From an uncultured Eubacteriales bacterium (GTDB taxonomy: Bacteria; Bacillota; Clostridia; Peptostreptococcales; Anaerovoracaceae), in assembly GCA_900545135.1 (NCBI GenBank), contig UQXL01000012.1, positions 8,212 through 72,211 on the forward strand: a stretch of DNA of 64,000 nt, in the 5' to 3' direction. The position numbers and the translations under genes are program-made. The notes beneath the pieces were generated by a model. It was given only the letters and a program-made list of their open reading frames with translations. It did not search any database and was not told the origin of the DNA. Shown here piece after piece: positions 53,676 through 61,600 of this stretch. Each line of letters opens with the position of its first letter. Position 1 is the first letter of the stretch.

Positions 53676-53956
53676 TCCGCCTCTCCCCTTAGCATTTTTC
53701 TTAAATCCTGAAAAGTGTTTTCTATAGGTTCAAGACGGCAATTTTTCACATCGTCCTCTGCATCAGCCAAAATTTCCAAAAGCTCAATCCGCGATTTCAT
53801 TCTTTTATATTCTTCGTAAGACAGTGAAACAGTATCGCCGCGTCCGTTTACGGTAATGATGACCGCTTCTTTGTTTTCTCTGCACTGCCTTGATATCTCG
53901 CTGTAATGATTTCTTAAATCTGCTGATGGACGAATAGTTTCGTTTAATGTTATCAT
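53672..53956 (-). CDS. Phd/YefM-family antitoxin
   Basis: 94 residues: LNETIRPSADLRNHYSEISR, then EAVIITVNGRGDTVSLSYEEYKRM, typical of the Phd/YefM DNA-binding domain; the C-terminal part (about 55-94) would wrap the toxin. It normally represses its own operon. It begins 10 bp after the fused ABC transporter gene, so it may be read from that operon as well as from its own promoter. Confidence 0.87.
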   Translation of the reverse strand: MITLNETIRPSADLRNHYSEISRQCRENKEAVIITVNGRGDTVSLSYEEYKRMKSRIELLEILADAEDDVKNCRLEPIENTFQDLRKMLRGEAE

Positions 53957-53966
53957 GATAAATCCT

Positions 53967-55505
53967 TTAGCTTTCCGTTGCGTCTTTAAAGTCTATTATT
54001 TCATCGCTCAGCGCTTCCGCGTCCTTCATATTGTGCGTGATCATTATAACCGTTTTTCCGTCCGTGTTTTTTTTCCACAGCCTGGTTATGATTCTTTCTT
54101 TGAGCTTTTCGTCCAGTCCCCTGAAAGGCTCGTCGAGGATAACAAGGCTCGCATCTGCGATGAAAGTTCTCCCCAAGGCAACCCTGTGGCGCATGCCTCC
54201 GCTGAGTTCCCCGGGTAGCTTCCAAAGCGAGTCGGATATCTCCAGAGCCTCAGCCACAGCCGCTGTCTTCGCTTCCGATATATGACCCTCGCGCATAGCA
54301 GAAATGGCAATGTTGTCAAACACGTTGAGCCACGGTATCAGCCTATCCTCCTGGAACAGATATGACAGCTTCCATTTATCCAACGTCTGTTCGCTGGCCA
54401 TGCGTCCCCCGTCGCCCGGCCTGTTCCCGATAACTGCGCTGCCTTTATCGGCCGTCTCCAAACCGGCGATGATTCGCACGAGGGTAGTCTTCCCCTGGCC
54501 GGACGGGCCTGTCAGCGAAGTCACTTTTCCGCTCTCAAACTCCATGTTCACGTCTCTTAAGACTTGCTTTTCGCCGAAAGCCTTGGACAGTCCGCATACA
54601 GAAACGCTCACAGATGCCGAACCTCCCGCGAAGGCCGAGCCATTGGCAGAATCCGTATCAATCACCGTCGGAAAAGCGGTCGCTTCTGCGCTTCCAAAAG
54701 GTTCCGGCACTCGTCCTGCATGTTTGAGCAGCCGGCTCCCCGTATACGGTTTAATGCTCCATTTTCTGAGCAGCATGTTTATAAGTTTTTCCATTGCCAG
54801 ACTCAGCAGGACGATCACCAAAATATACGAAAACAAAGTCGGCGTCTCCAGATAATATTTGGCGTTGATCATCTCATAGCCGAGGGAATGTTTCGGTATG
54901 GACAGCACCTCCGCCGCTACCACGGCTTTCCACGATAATCCTGCTGTGAGCCTGACGGCGGCCTTGATCTGCGGCATTATTCCGGGAAAATATATGTGCC
55001 TTATCTTCTGGAAAACCGTAAGTTCATACACCTGTGCCAATTCCAAAAGCTCACGGTTCATCGAATCCAGCCCCGACAATACGTTGGTATAGACCACCGG
55101 AAAACACATGAGAAAGCACACTGCGACCGCCACCCAGTCCGCTTCGGCAAGCAAAATAACGTATATTATCACTGCCATCACAGGCACCGCTTTGAAGAAC
55201 CCCACCGGCAGGGTGAGAAAACTTCTCACAAGTCCAGAACGGCTGGCGGCCCATGCGGCCGCCAGTCCTGCTGCGAAAGACAATGCCATCGACAGGATAC
55301 AGCGCAGCAGAGTCCAGCCTATATTCAGATAAAACTCTCCCCCGCATGCCAGTCCGGCCAGAGTCTTTAAGGTCTCAGCCACCGACGGCAGGAGCAGGCG
55401 ATTATCTATGATCATGGCCAGTATCTGCCACAAGCCTATCCAGAACAGGGCGACGGCCGCCTTTTTCAGTCTTTTTTTATTTTTCTCTGTAGTACAGGTT
55501 TTCAT
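53967..55505 (-). CDS. Fused ABC importer: SsuC/TauC-type permease plus ATPase
   Basis: 512 residues. Residues about 10-250 are a six-segment NitT/TauT-family permease with the coupling loop (LAQVYELTVFQKIRHIYFPG, SWKAVVAAEVLSIPKHSLGY). A Ser/Ala-rich linker follows (about 265-295), then an ATPase (about 300-512) with Walker A LTGPSGQGKTT, signature LSGGMRHRVALGR, Walker B LVILDEPFRGLD and H-loop MITHN. These two domains are usually separate proteins, so this is a gene fusion giving a homodimeric importer. The substrate is unknown; relatives carry sulfonates, nitrate or thiamine precursors. Overlaps the binding-protein gene by 29 bp. Confidence 0.9.
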   Translation of the reverse strand: MKTCTTEKNKKRLKKAAVALFWIGLWQILAMIIDNRLLLPSVAETLKTLAGLACGGEFYLNIGWTLLRCILSMALSFAAGLAAAWAASRSGLVRSFLTLPVGFFKAVPVMAVIIYVILLAEADWVAVAVCFLMCFPVVYTNVLSGLDSMNRELLELAQVYELTVFQKIRHIYFPGIMPQIKAAVRLTAGLSWKAVVAAEVLSIPKHSLGYEMINAKYYLETPTLFSYILVIVLLSLAMEKLINMLLRKWSIKPYTGSRLLKHAGRVPEPFGSAEATAFPTVIDTDSANGSAFAGGSASVSVSVCGLSKAFGEKQVLRDVNMEFESGKVTSLTGPSGQGKTTLVRIIAGLETADKGSAVIGNRPGDGGRMASEQTLDKWKLSYLFQEDRLIPWLNVFDNIAISAMREGHISEAKTAAVAEALEISDSLWKLPGELSGGMRHRVALGRTFIADASLVILDEPFRGLDEKLKERIITRLWKKNTDGKTVIMITHNMKDAEALSDEIIDFKDATES

Positions 55506-56460
55506 CAGGTACAGAGCCTCCTACGGAAGACGGTTCCATGTCGAACATGGTCTGATTGAAAGCTTTAAGTATGTCTGCTCCTGCCGCAGTTCCCTCTTCG
55601 CCTGTATAGCAGGAAATTCCGCAGTTCGGAATGGCCGCTTCAGCTATTTCCGCATCTCCTATGAAGCCTTTTTCCACTATCAGCTGGGCTGCCTCAGACG
55701 GCGATCCGTTGACAAAGTCCACTGATTTCGCCAGGTCTTTCAGCAGGATTTCCAGATCTCCCGGCCTTTCTTCGACGAAAGATTTTCTCGCTATCAGCAC
55801 ACCCATAGGAAGTTCTTCACCGGTGGCTTCTTTCCAAAGCTGTCCAAGGTCAAACAGGGCTTGCACGTCCTTGCCGTTTTCCTCCGCGGCAGAAAGCGCT
55901 GTAGAGACGAACGGCTCAGGAATCATAGCTATGGTTCCCTCCTGGCTCAGCAGCTTGGCGTTTACTTCTGAATGATTTGCCAGCCATTCCACCTGAACGT
56001 CTTCATATATGGTAAGTCCGGCTTCCTCGAGGATTTTTTGCAGCACATACTCCGGAGTTCCACCCTGGCCGCTGGCCACGATGGTTTTTCCCTTGAGTTC
56101 TTCGACCTCTGTTATGTCTGCGCCGTTGCCGAGAATCTGCAGCATTCCCATGGCTATAGGCGTAAGGGCGACTATCTCTCCCTCAGTCTTGTTATAGAGA
56201 ACGGAAGCAAGGTTGGATGGCACGGCTGCTACGTCCACTTCCCCGTTTATCACTTTGGCGGTTATATCGGTGGGCGCCTGATAAGCAGTGATATCGTACT
56301 TATCTTCCATGTCCATCATCTTTACGGCGGCCATTCCGGTAGGGCCGTTGAGCACTGCCATCTCTACAACTTCACTTACAGTATCTGTAGTTTTGCCGCA
56401 GCCTGTCATCATCGAAAATACGAGCGCCAGGCAGGCGGCTACATTGATTATCTTTTTCAT
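55477..56460 (-). CDS. NitT/TauT-type substrate-binding lipoprotein
   Basis: 327 residues, signal peptide with lipobox MTGC (Cys 21). Type 2 periplasmic-binding fold of the SsuA/NMT1 kind: VEMAVLNGPTGMAAVKMMD, VNGEVDVAAVPSNLASVLYN, LKGKTIVASGQGGTPEYVLQ and MIPEPFVSTALSAAEENGKD. Supplies the fused permease-ATPase encoded by the overlapping downstream gene. Ligand not predictable; no biosynthetic gene nearby narrows it. Confidence 0.88.
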   Translation of the reverse strand: MKKIINVAACLALVFSMMTGCGKTTDTVSEVVEMAVLNGPTGMAAVKMMDMEDKYDITAYQAPTDITAKVINGEVDVAAVPSNLASVLYNKTEGEIVALTPIAMGMLQILGNGADITEVEELKGKTIVASGQGGTPEYVLQKILEEAGLTIYEDVQVEWLANHSEVNAKLLSQEGTIAMIPEPFVSTALSAAEENGKDVQALFDLGQLWKEATGEELPMGVLIARKSFVEERPGDLEILLKDLAKSVDFVNGSPSEAAQLIVEKGFIGDAEIAEAAIPNCGISCYTGEEGTAAGADILKAFNQTMFDMEPSSVGGSVPDENLYYREK

Positions 56461-56501
56461 ATTGCACCTCTCAAAATTTTGATTTCTGGCTTTACTTAAA
56501 G

Positions 56502-56747
56502 CTAAACCCTGGAATATACAGTCTTTGTGCTGACTCCCCGTATAGCGCCCAGCTTGCCTGACAGCGCGCTGATTTCATCCATGGGAGCGTCGACTGCTAC
56601 ACTTATTATTGAAATTTTCTTAGGCGCGTAGGGCAAGCCCATGCGTCCTATGATGTACTGTCTGTATCGGTGAAGCAGGCTGTTGATCTGTTCTGCCGCT
56701 TCAATGTCCTCTACGATTATGCTTATAAGAGCTACTCTTGTTTCCAA
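56502..56747 (-). CDS. TM1266-type iron-only hydrogenase system putative regulator
   Basis: 81 residues, ferredoxin-like/ACT-like fold: TRVALISIIVEDIEAAEQIN, IIGRMGLPYAPKKISIISVA, DEISALSGKLGAIRGVSTKT. The family is found with [FeFe]-hydrogenase maturation genes and is presumed regulatory, with unproven mechanism. Start is a TTG at 56747 with AGGAGG 6-7 nt upstream. No hydrogenase or hyd gene is in the window; the gene lies 41 bp before the binding-lipoprotein gene and may share its transcript. Confidence 0.88.
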   Translation of the reverse strand: METRVALISIIVEDIEAAEQINSLLHRYRQYIIGRMGLPYAPKKISIISVAVDAPMDEISALSGKLGAIRGVSTKTVYSRV

Positions 56748-56763
56748 CTTCTTTCCTCCTTCA

Positions 56764-56797
56764 CAAAAAAATTAAGCGCCGAAAAATATCGGCACTT
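56764..56797 (-). terminator. Terminator upstream of the TM1266 gene
   Basis: On the minus strand GCCGA-N6-TCGGC with flanking AAG/CTT pairs (56774-56797), followed by TTTTTTT. It ends the transcript of the glycosyl-phosphate transferase gene 82 bp upstream. Confidence 0.8.
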
Positions 56798-56878
56798 ATC
56801 CCATCCGTCTTATATAGCCTTTCCCCTCAGAAATCCTTCGGGCGTCAGTACCGCGTGTTATTTTATTTCATGTTTCCC

Positions 56879-58027
56879 TCAATCCGCGGAAGCAGACTCG
56901 GGAGTTTCTTTCGCTGCTGAAAGTTCCTGAGATTTGGAGCCTTCCTCAGACTCGGGAGTTTCATTTTTTTCAGCTCCCGGCGGCTCATCTTTTTTCTCTT
57001 CCTTGAGCTGAGGAACGATATGATGCGCGTCTGTAAGGAAGATATACAGATACATCATGGTTATGGCTCCAAGGCCTACCGTCTCCACATAGAGGCCTCT
57101 GCTGAAGAGCACCGCCGCGACTCCCATTATGCCCGTTATTCCGTAAATCATCATGGTGGCGCGTCTCTGTCCGTAGCCCAGATTCATCAGCCGGTGATGG
57201 AGATGGCCTTTATCGGCTTCCATGATTGGCTTCTTGTTGACCAATCTTCTCAGTATGGCAAAGAAAGTATCAAATATAGGTACTCCCAGCACCAGTACAG
57301 GGATTATCACCGCAAACAGCGTCGCGCTCTTGACTGTACCCAAAACCGACAGGCTGGAGAGCATGAATCCCAGAAAGAGCGAACCTCCGTCTCCCATAAA
57401 GCTTTTGGCCGGATAGAAGTTGAAAGGCAGGAAGCCCAGGGCTCCGCCTGCTACGGCCAGCATTGCTCCCGCCGTCACGTAGGTGCCGTGGATATATGCC
57501 GCGTATGCAATACACAGTGATATTATGGCCGCTGTACCCGCCGCCAGCCCGTCAAGGCCGTCTATGAGATTTATAGTATTGGTGATTCCTACTATCCACA
57601 CCACTGTGATTATAAAGCACAGCGCGTCTCCCAGCTGATTGTTGCCGCTGCCGAAGAAGTTGGTTATAAACTCTATCCTTATGCCGTTCACATACATCAC
57701 TATGGCCACAACCAGCTCGCCGAGGAATTTGACTTTCGGCGACAGATGCCTTATGTCATCGGTGATTCCTAGGATATATATGAGAAGTCCGCCGATGGTA
57801 ATGGAAATTATTTTCGGGTCAAAATTAAGAAATATGAGCATGCTCACAGTGCTTCCCGCAAAGATGGCCAGGCCTCCGAATCTCGGCATGGCTTTCGTGT
57901 GCATCCTCCTATTGTCCTTTGGAATATCTATAGCTCCGACTTTCGGCGCCAATTTGATGGCAATAGGCGTTATCGCTAGGGACAAAACCAAAGCCGTCAA
58001 AAATGTTACCCACAAAGTGTTGTACAT
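56879..58027 (-). CDS. Undecaprenyl-phosphate GlcNAc-1-phosphate transferase (TagO/WecA/MraY-like)
   Basis: 382 residues, about eleven membrane segments. Catalytic and metal motifs: ILGITDDIRHLSPKVKFLGE, TNTINLIDGLDGLAAG and the cytoplasmic His loop KGHLHHRLMNLGYGQRRA. Closer to TagO/WecA, which starts teichoic-acid or surface-polysaccharide synthesis, than to MraY. The C-terminus has an acidic, Glu/Ser-rich tail (about 340-382). Gene order with comEB just upstream is common in Clostridia. Confidence 0.9.
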   Translation of the reverse strand: MYNTLWVTFLTALVLSLAITPIAIKLAPKVGAIDIPKDNRRMHTKAMPRFGGLAIFAGSTVSMLIFLNFDPKIISITIGGLLIYILGITDDIRHLSPKVKFLGELVVAIVMYVNGIRIEFITNFFGSGNNQLGDALCFIITVVWIVGITNTINLIDGLDGLAAGTAAIISLCIAYAAYIHGTYVTAGAMLAVAGGALGFLPFNFYPAKSFMGDGGSLFLGFMLSSLSVLGTVKSATLFAVIIPVLVLGVPIFDTFFAILRRLVNKKPIMEADKGHLHHRLMNLGYGQRRATMMIYGITGIMGVAAVLFSRGLYVETVGLGAITMMYLYIFLTDAHHIVPQLKEEKKDEPPGAEKNETPESEEGSKSQELSAAKETPESASAD

Positions 58028-58058
58028 AAAACTATAACTCCTTAAATTGCTGTATCTC

Positions 58059-58502
58059 CTACAACTTTTCTATGGCAAGTCCGGCTTCGTCCAGTATTGA
58101 TGCCGCCAGTTCGTCGGGGTATCCCTCTCTTATGACGATCCTAGTTATGCCTGCGTTTATTATCATCTTGGCGCATATCGCGCAAGGCTGATGAGTTATG
58201 TAGATCGTTCCTCCCTCGATTCCGTGTCCCATGGCTGCTGCCTGTATTATCGCGTTCTGCTCGGCATGAAGAGCCATGCAAAGCTCATGTCTCTGGCCCG
58301 AAGGCACATTGAGCTGCTGCCTGAGGCATCCTCCCCTGTCTTCACAGTGCATTATTCCTCTGGGCGCTCCGTTATAGCCCGTAGCAATGGCGTGGCGGTC
58401 CTTGACTATTACTGCTCCTACCTGTCTTCTCATGCAGGTAGAACGCTTTGCCGTGAGTTCTGCCATTTCCATAAAGTATTCATCCCATGAAGGTCTTTCC
58501 AT
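58059..58502 (-). CDS. comEB: dCMP deaminase (ComEB family)
   Basis: 147 residues. Zn site: His and catalytic Glu in ALHAEQNAII, Cys pair in QPCAICAKMI; RRQVGAVIVKDRHAIATGYN and GCLRQQLNVPSGQRHELC are the family's other motifs. Converts dCMP to dUMP for thymidylate synthesis. 10-bp gap after truA; same transcript likely. Confidence 0.93.
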   Translation of the reverse strand: MERPSWDEYFMEMAELTAKRSTCMRRQVGAVIVKDRHAIATGYNGAPRGIMHCEDRGGCLRQQLNVPSGQRHELCMALHAEQNAIIQAAAMGHGIEGGTIYITHQPCAICAKMIINAGITRIVIREGYPDELAASILDEAGLAIEKL

Positions 58503-58512
58503 AACGCGTCTC

Positions 58513-59313
58513 CTATTCGTAATAAACTTCGACCAAATACAGACCCTGCGGCGGCGCGGTGTGCCCCGCCAAGCTTCTCTGTCCTGACTTGATTATCGCT
58601 TTTACCTGCTCAGGCTTTTTCCTTCCGAGGCCTGCTTCTACCAGCGTGCCTGTGATTATCCTGACCATATTGTAGAGAAAACCGTCTCCGGCAATTTCTA
58701 TAATTATCTCTTTTTCTTCCTGTTCTTCCTGCGGCTGAGGTGCCATGCGCTCCGAAACCGTGAGGCTGTGCACAGTTCTCACCGTGGTCTCCCGCGGCTG
58801 TCCTCCAGAGGCCTGAAAGCATGCGAAATCATGAGTTCCTTCTATATATTGGGCGGCTTCCCTCATGGCTTCCGCCGAGAGAGTATCCGGCACGTAATAA
58901 CAGTAGTTTCTCCTGAAAAGGTCTGTTTCGCTGCCGTTTTGGATCACATATCTGTATTTCTTGCCTTTGGCGTCAAATCTGGCGTGAAAGTCCAGAGGTT
59001 TTTCTTCAAGAGCTTTTATCCTGACGTCGCCTACCTGTGTTCCCAGCCTGCGTCCCCCAAAAAGGTAATTGTTGGCGGCTGTCATTATCCTGTCTGTCGG
59101 TATGCCGTATTCTCCCCTGAACGACGCTCTCTGTCCAAGAGCATGGACTCCTGCGTCGGTACGGCTTGTCCCGTTCAGTTTTACTTCACCTCCGCATACC
59201 TTTGAAAGTACGCTCTCCAGCTCGCCCTGAACGGTTCGCACTCCGGGCTGTCTCTGCCAGCCGGAGAAATTACTGCCGTCATATTCTATTGTCAGCAAAA
59301 AATTTCTTTCCAA
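58513..59313 (-). CDS. truA: tRNA pseudouridine(38-40) synthase
   Basis: 266 residues. Catalytic Asp in NGTSRTDAGVHALGQ; FLLTIEYDGSNFSGWQRQP and FLYNMVRIITGTLVEAGLGR are standard TruA segments. Modifies U38-U40 in tRNA anticodon arms. The start appears to be a TTG at 59313. A Gln/Glu-rich insert (MAPQPQEEQEEKE) lies before the last strand. Confidence 0.93.
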   Translation of the reverse strand: MERNFLLTIEYDGSNFSGWQRQPGVRTVQGELESVLSKVCGGEVKLNGTSRTDAGVHALGQRASFRGEYGIPTDRIMTAANNYLFGGRRLGTQVGDVRIKALEEKPLDFHARFDAKGKKYRYVIQNGSETDLFRRNYCYYVPDTLSAEAMREAAQYIEGTHDFACFQASGGQPRETTVRTVHSLTVSERMAPQPQEEQEEKEIIIEIAGDGFLYNMVRIITGTLVEAGLGRKKPEQVKAIIKSGQRSLAGHTAPPQGLYLVEVYYE

Positions 59314-59495
59314 AACCTTGTCTTTCCGAGCTTTTTACTTTTCAAGCCCTTGTTTTCCAAAACTTCGCCTTTGTCGAGCTGCGCAATTATTCCGCCTCAC
59401 ATTTCTGCTTCATGATTTCTGCTCCATGATTTTCGCTCAATAATCTCTGCTCTATGGCCTGTCCGCCTGACCTGCTGCACCTGGCTGTCACCCGG

Positions 59496-59789
59496 CTATC
59501 TGGGAAGTATTATCTTCTTGTCTTTCTTCGATTCCCTGTAAAGCGTAAACTTGCGTCCTATGGCCTGAACGAACTCTGCCTTGAGAGGACCGGTCAGACT
59601 GTTGGCTGTCTCTTTAGGGTCAAGCTCACAGCCCTCCTGAATCTTCACTTTTACCAGTTCTCTGGCTTCAAGACACATATCTATTTCTTTTATAACGTTT
59701 TCCGTCAAGCCCGCTTTTCCGATGTACACGGCTGCGTCTTCGCCGTGGGCTAGGGCCTTGAGGAAGCTTCTCTGTTTGCTTGTTATCAT
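59496..59789 (-). CDS. yhbY: YhbY-family ribosome-assembly RNA-binding protein
   Basis: 97-residue CRM domain: LTSKQRSFLKALAH-type opening, YIGKAGLTENVIKEI, LVKVKIQEGCELDP and GRKFTLYRESK. Binds pre-50S ribosomal RNA. 180 bp of T/C-rich sequence without features separates it from truA. Confidence 0.92.
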   Translation of the reverse strand: MITSKQRSFLKALAHGEDAAVYIGKAGLTENVIKEIDMCLEARELVKVKIQEGCELDPKETANSLTGPLKAEFVQAIGRKFTLYRESKKDKKIILPR

Positions 59790-59909
59790 CTGTTTTCCTT
59801 TTCTTTTAAAGTCATATATTTTAGCCGCGCCGCCATGTCGGCTCGTCCTGCGAAGTTTTTGACCGTGGCGCAGAAAAATAAGGCCGCGGTGCGGAAAGCT
59901 GCACTGAAA

Positions 59910-60623
59910 TTATAAGCTTACCATAATATTATAACTCATTTCATGTAGAATGACCAGGTAAATTGCTGAAGATACTGTGATATATGGTACCATCGGCTTC
60001 CTCTCGCTGACTTTTATTCTCTTTTTCATCAGCAGAATGCAGAAATGAGCTGCGCTCAGAAGAGTGGTGAGAATGAAGACTATTACCGCTCCGTCCGCGC
60101 CGAAGCACAGTCCTATGGCGGCAAAAAGTTTGATGTCGCCGCCTCCCAGCGTTTCTTTTCTGTATATTATCTTTCCTAAAATTCCCATCAGCAGCATGAC
60201 GCCGAAGCCTATGGCGGCGCCCCAAAGTCCGTCCAAAGGTCCTCTGTTATGGTAAGGTATGTACCCTATGGCGTTGAGCACTAGGAGCATTATCAGCTGA
60301 TCGGGAACTATGCGGTATTTTATGTCCGCTATGCTCATTTCAAGCAGAAGCCAGCACGATGCCAGCGCGGCTACCGCGTAAAGAGGTTCTTTCAGCCCAA
60401 GATATATCCCTATCACTATGAATACGCCGGTAAAAAGATATTTCCACGGCGTGCTTCTTATTCTCTGTCTAGTGGGATGGAGCAGCTCCTCATCAGGCTC
60501 CTGCCCGTAATCGCACAGCCATTTGCCCGGTATCCTGTTGAAAAACCAGACTGCACCGCTGCCTAAAATTACGCCTGCGCCTATCGCCGCAAAGCATATT
60601 GCAAGTATCCTCACATAATCCAT
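59910..60623 (-). CDS. A24 prepilin peptidase family protein
   Basis: 237 residues with about seven membrane segments. The two catalytic Asp motifs are present: SIADIKYRIVPDQLIML and GGGDIKLFAAIGLCFG. Such aspartic peptidases cleave type IV prepilin-like leaders. The N-terminal methylase domain of PilD is absent, as in the TadV/ComC-like short forms. Start at the ATG at 60623 after GGGGAGATTT; a longer frame reads through tandem repeats and is not real. No pilin gene is seen nearby. Confidence 0.87.
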   Translation of the reverse strand: MDYVRILAICFAAIGAGVILGSGAVWFFNRIPGKWLCDYGQEPDEELLHPTRQRIRSTPWKYLFTGVFIVIGIYLGLKEPLYAVAALASCWLLLEMSIADIKYRIVPDQLIMLLVLNAIGYIPYHNRGPLDGLWGAAIGFGVMLLMGILGKIIYRKETLGGGDIKLFAAIGLCFGADGAVIVFILTTLLSAAHFCILLMKKRIKVSERKPMVPYITVSSAIYLVILHEMSYNIMVSL

Positions 60624-60682
60624 AAATCTCCCCTTTTCTGCAACTTCCCCTCCGAGAGTCGCTAAAACCTGCGCCCCATCGT

Positions 60683-60780
60683 CTGCCGCAGGCTGCGCTT
60701 CGCAAAATGGCTGACGGGATATTGCCTGCCGCAGGCTGCGCTTCGCAAAATGGCTGACGGAACATTGCCTGCCGCAGGCC
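60683..60780. repeat. 43-bp tandem repeat upstream of the A24 peptidase gene
   Basis: CTGCCGCAGG starts at 60683, 60726 and 60769. Two full copies differ at two bases; the third is cut short. Each contains the palindrome CCTGCCGCAGG or a close form. Confidence 0.9.
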
Positions 60781-60788
60781 TGCCTGCT

Positions 60789-60828
60789 AAAAGAGCACTC
60801 CGCCAAATATATCCGCGGAATGCTCTTG
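60789..60828 (-). terminator. Terminator of the AIM24 gene
   Basis: On the minus strand CAAGAGCA pairs with TGCTCTT, with a further CCGC/GCGG stem between, followed by TTTT. 30 bp after the stop codon. Confidence 0.75.
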
Positions 60829-60858
60829 CGTAAAATTCACATGGTTTGTCTGATCCGA

Positions 60859-61539
60859 CTAACGGTTTTGAGGAATAAATGGAATTATCGCTCCCGCAAC
60901 GCTGTTTATAGGCATTGTCTGAAGAACTATCTTTCCCGGGCCTGTAACCACTGTGTTGAAAAGTCCCTCTCCGCCGAAAATCATATTTTTAGCGCCCTTG
61001 ACGGAAGCAACGTCCATAGTGCAAGTATCATCCATCATGGCCAGATATCCCGTATCAACGACCATCTGCTGACCGGCCTCAAGATCGTACTCCATAACGC
61101 TTCCGTCTATTTCTAAAAATACGAGTCCGCTGCCTGATATCTTCTGCATTATAAAGCCTTCCCCGCCGAAGAATCCTGAACCCATCTTTTTCTCAAAGAA
61201 TATGGACAGATCCACGCCCTCGGTTCCTGCCAGGAAAGAACTCTTCTGAGCTATTATCGACTTGCCTGGCGTTATTTCTATGGGCAGAATTGTTCCCGGG
61301 AAGCTTGACGCGAAAGCTATTATTCCTTCGCCCCTTTCTGCAGTGTACCTGTTCTGAAATGCCGATTCACCGGCAAACATGCGGCCAAGAGCTTTTCCTA
61401 TACCGCCGTTGCTGGTGGTCTCCATCTTCATATTAGGAGTCATCCAGCTCATGCTGCCTTTTTCCGTTATCATGCTTTCGCCTGCATCAAGCTGGCATAT
61501 TGCCACAGGCATAGGCGTTCCTTCGATTTTGTACCTCAT
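60859..61539 (-). CDS. AIM24/TIGR00266-family protein
   Basis: 226 residues of repeated glycine-rich beta-strands: GESMITEKGSMSWMTPNMKM, PGKSIIAQKSSFLAGTEGVD, GGEGFIMQKISGSGLVFLE, VVDTGYLAMMDDTCTM, FGGEGLFNTVVTGPGKIVLQ. This is the AIM24 double beta-helix-like fold; its biochemical role in bacteria is unknown. Full length. 61 bp after glnS on the same strand, so possibly co-transcribed. Confidence 0.9.
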   Translation of the reverse strand: MRYKIEGTPMPVAICQLDAGESMITEKGSMSWMTPNMKMETTSNGGIGKALGRMFAGESAFQNRYTAERGEGIIAFASSFPGTILPIEITPGKSIIAQKSSFLAGTEGVDLSIFFEKKMGSGFFGGEGFIMQKISGSGLVFLEIDGSVMEYDLEAGQQMVVDTGYLAMMDDTCTMDVASVKGAKNMIFGGEGLFNTVVTGPGKIVLQTMPINSVAGAIIPFIPQNR

Positions 61540-61600
61540 ATTTTTCTCTTTTTATAATTTTGAACATTTCACTTTATCTCAGTTTAGTTCCGGCTGTCCT

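Noticed and set aside
60624..60806. N-terminal extension of the A24 peptidase
   Set aside because: The extended frame is made of the 43-bp repeats; the ATG at 60623 has a strong ribosome site and begins the first membrane segment.
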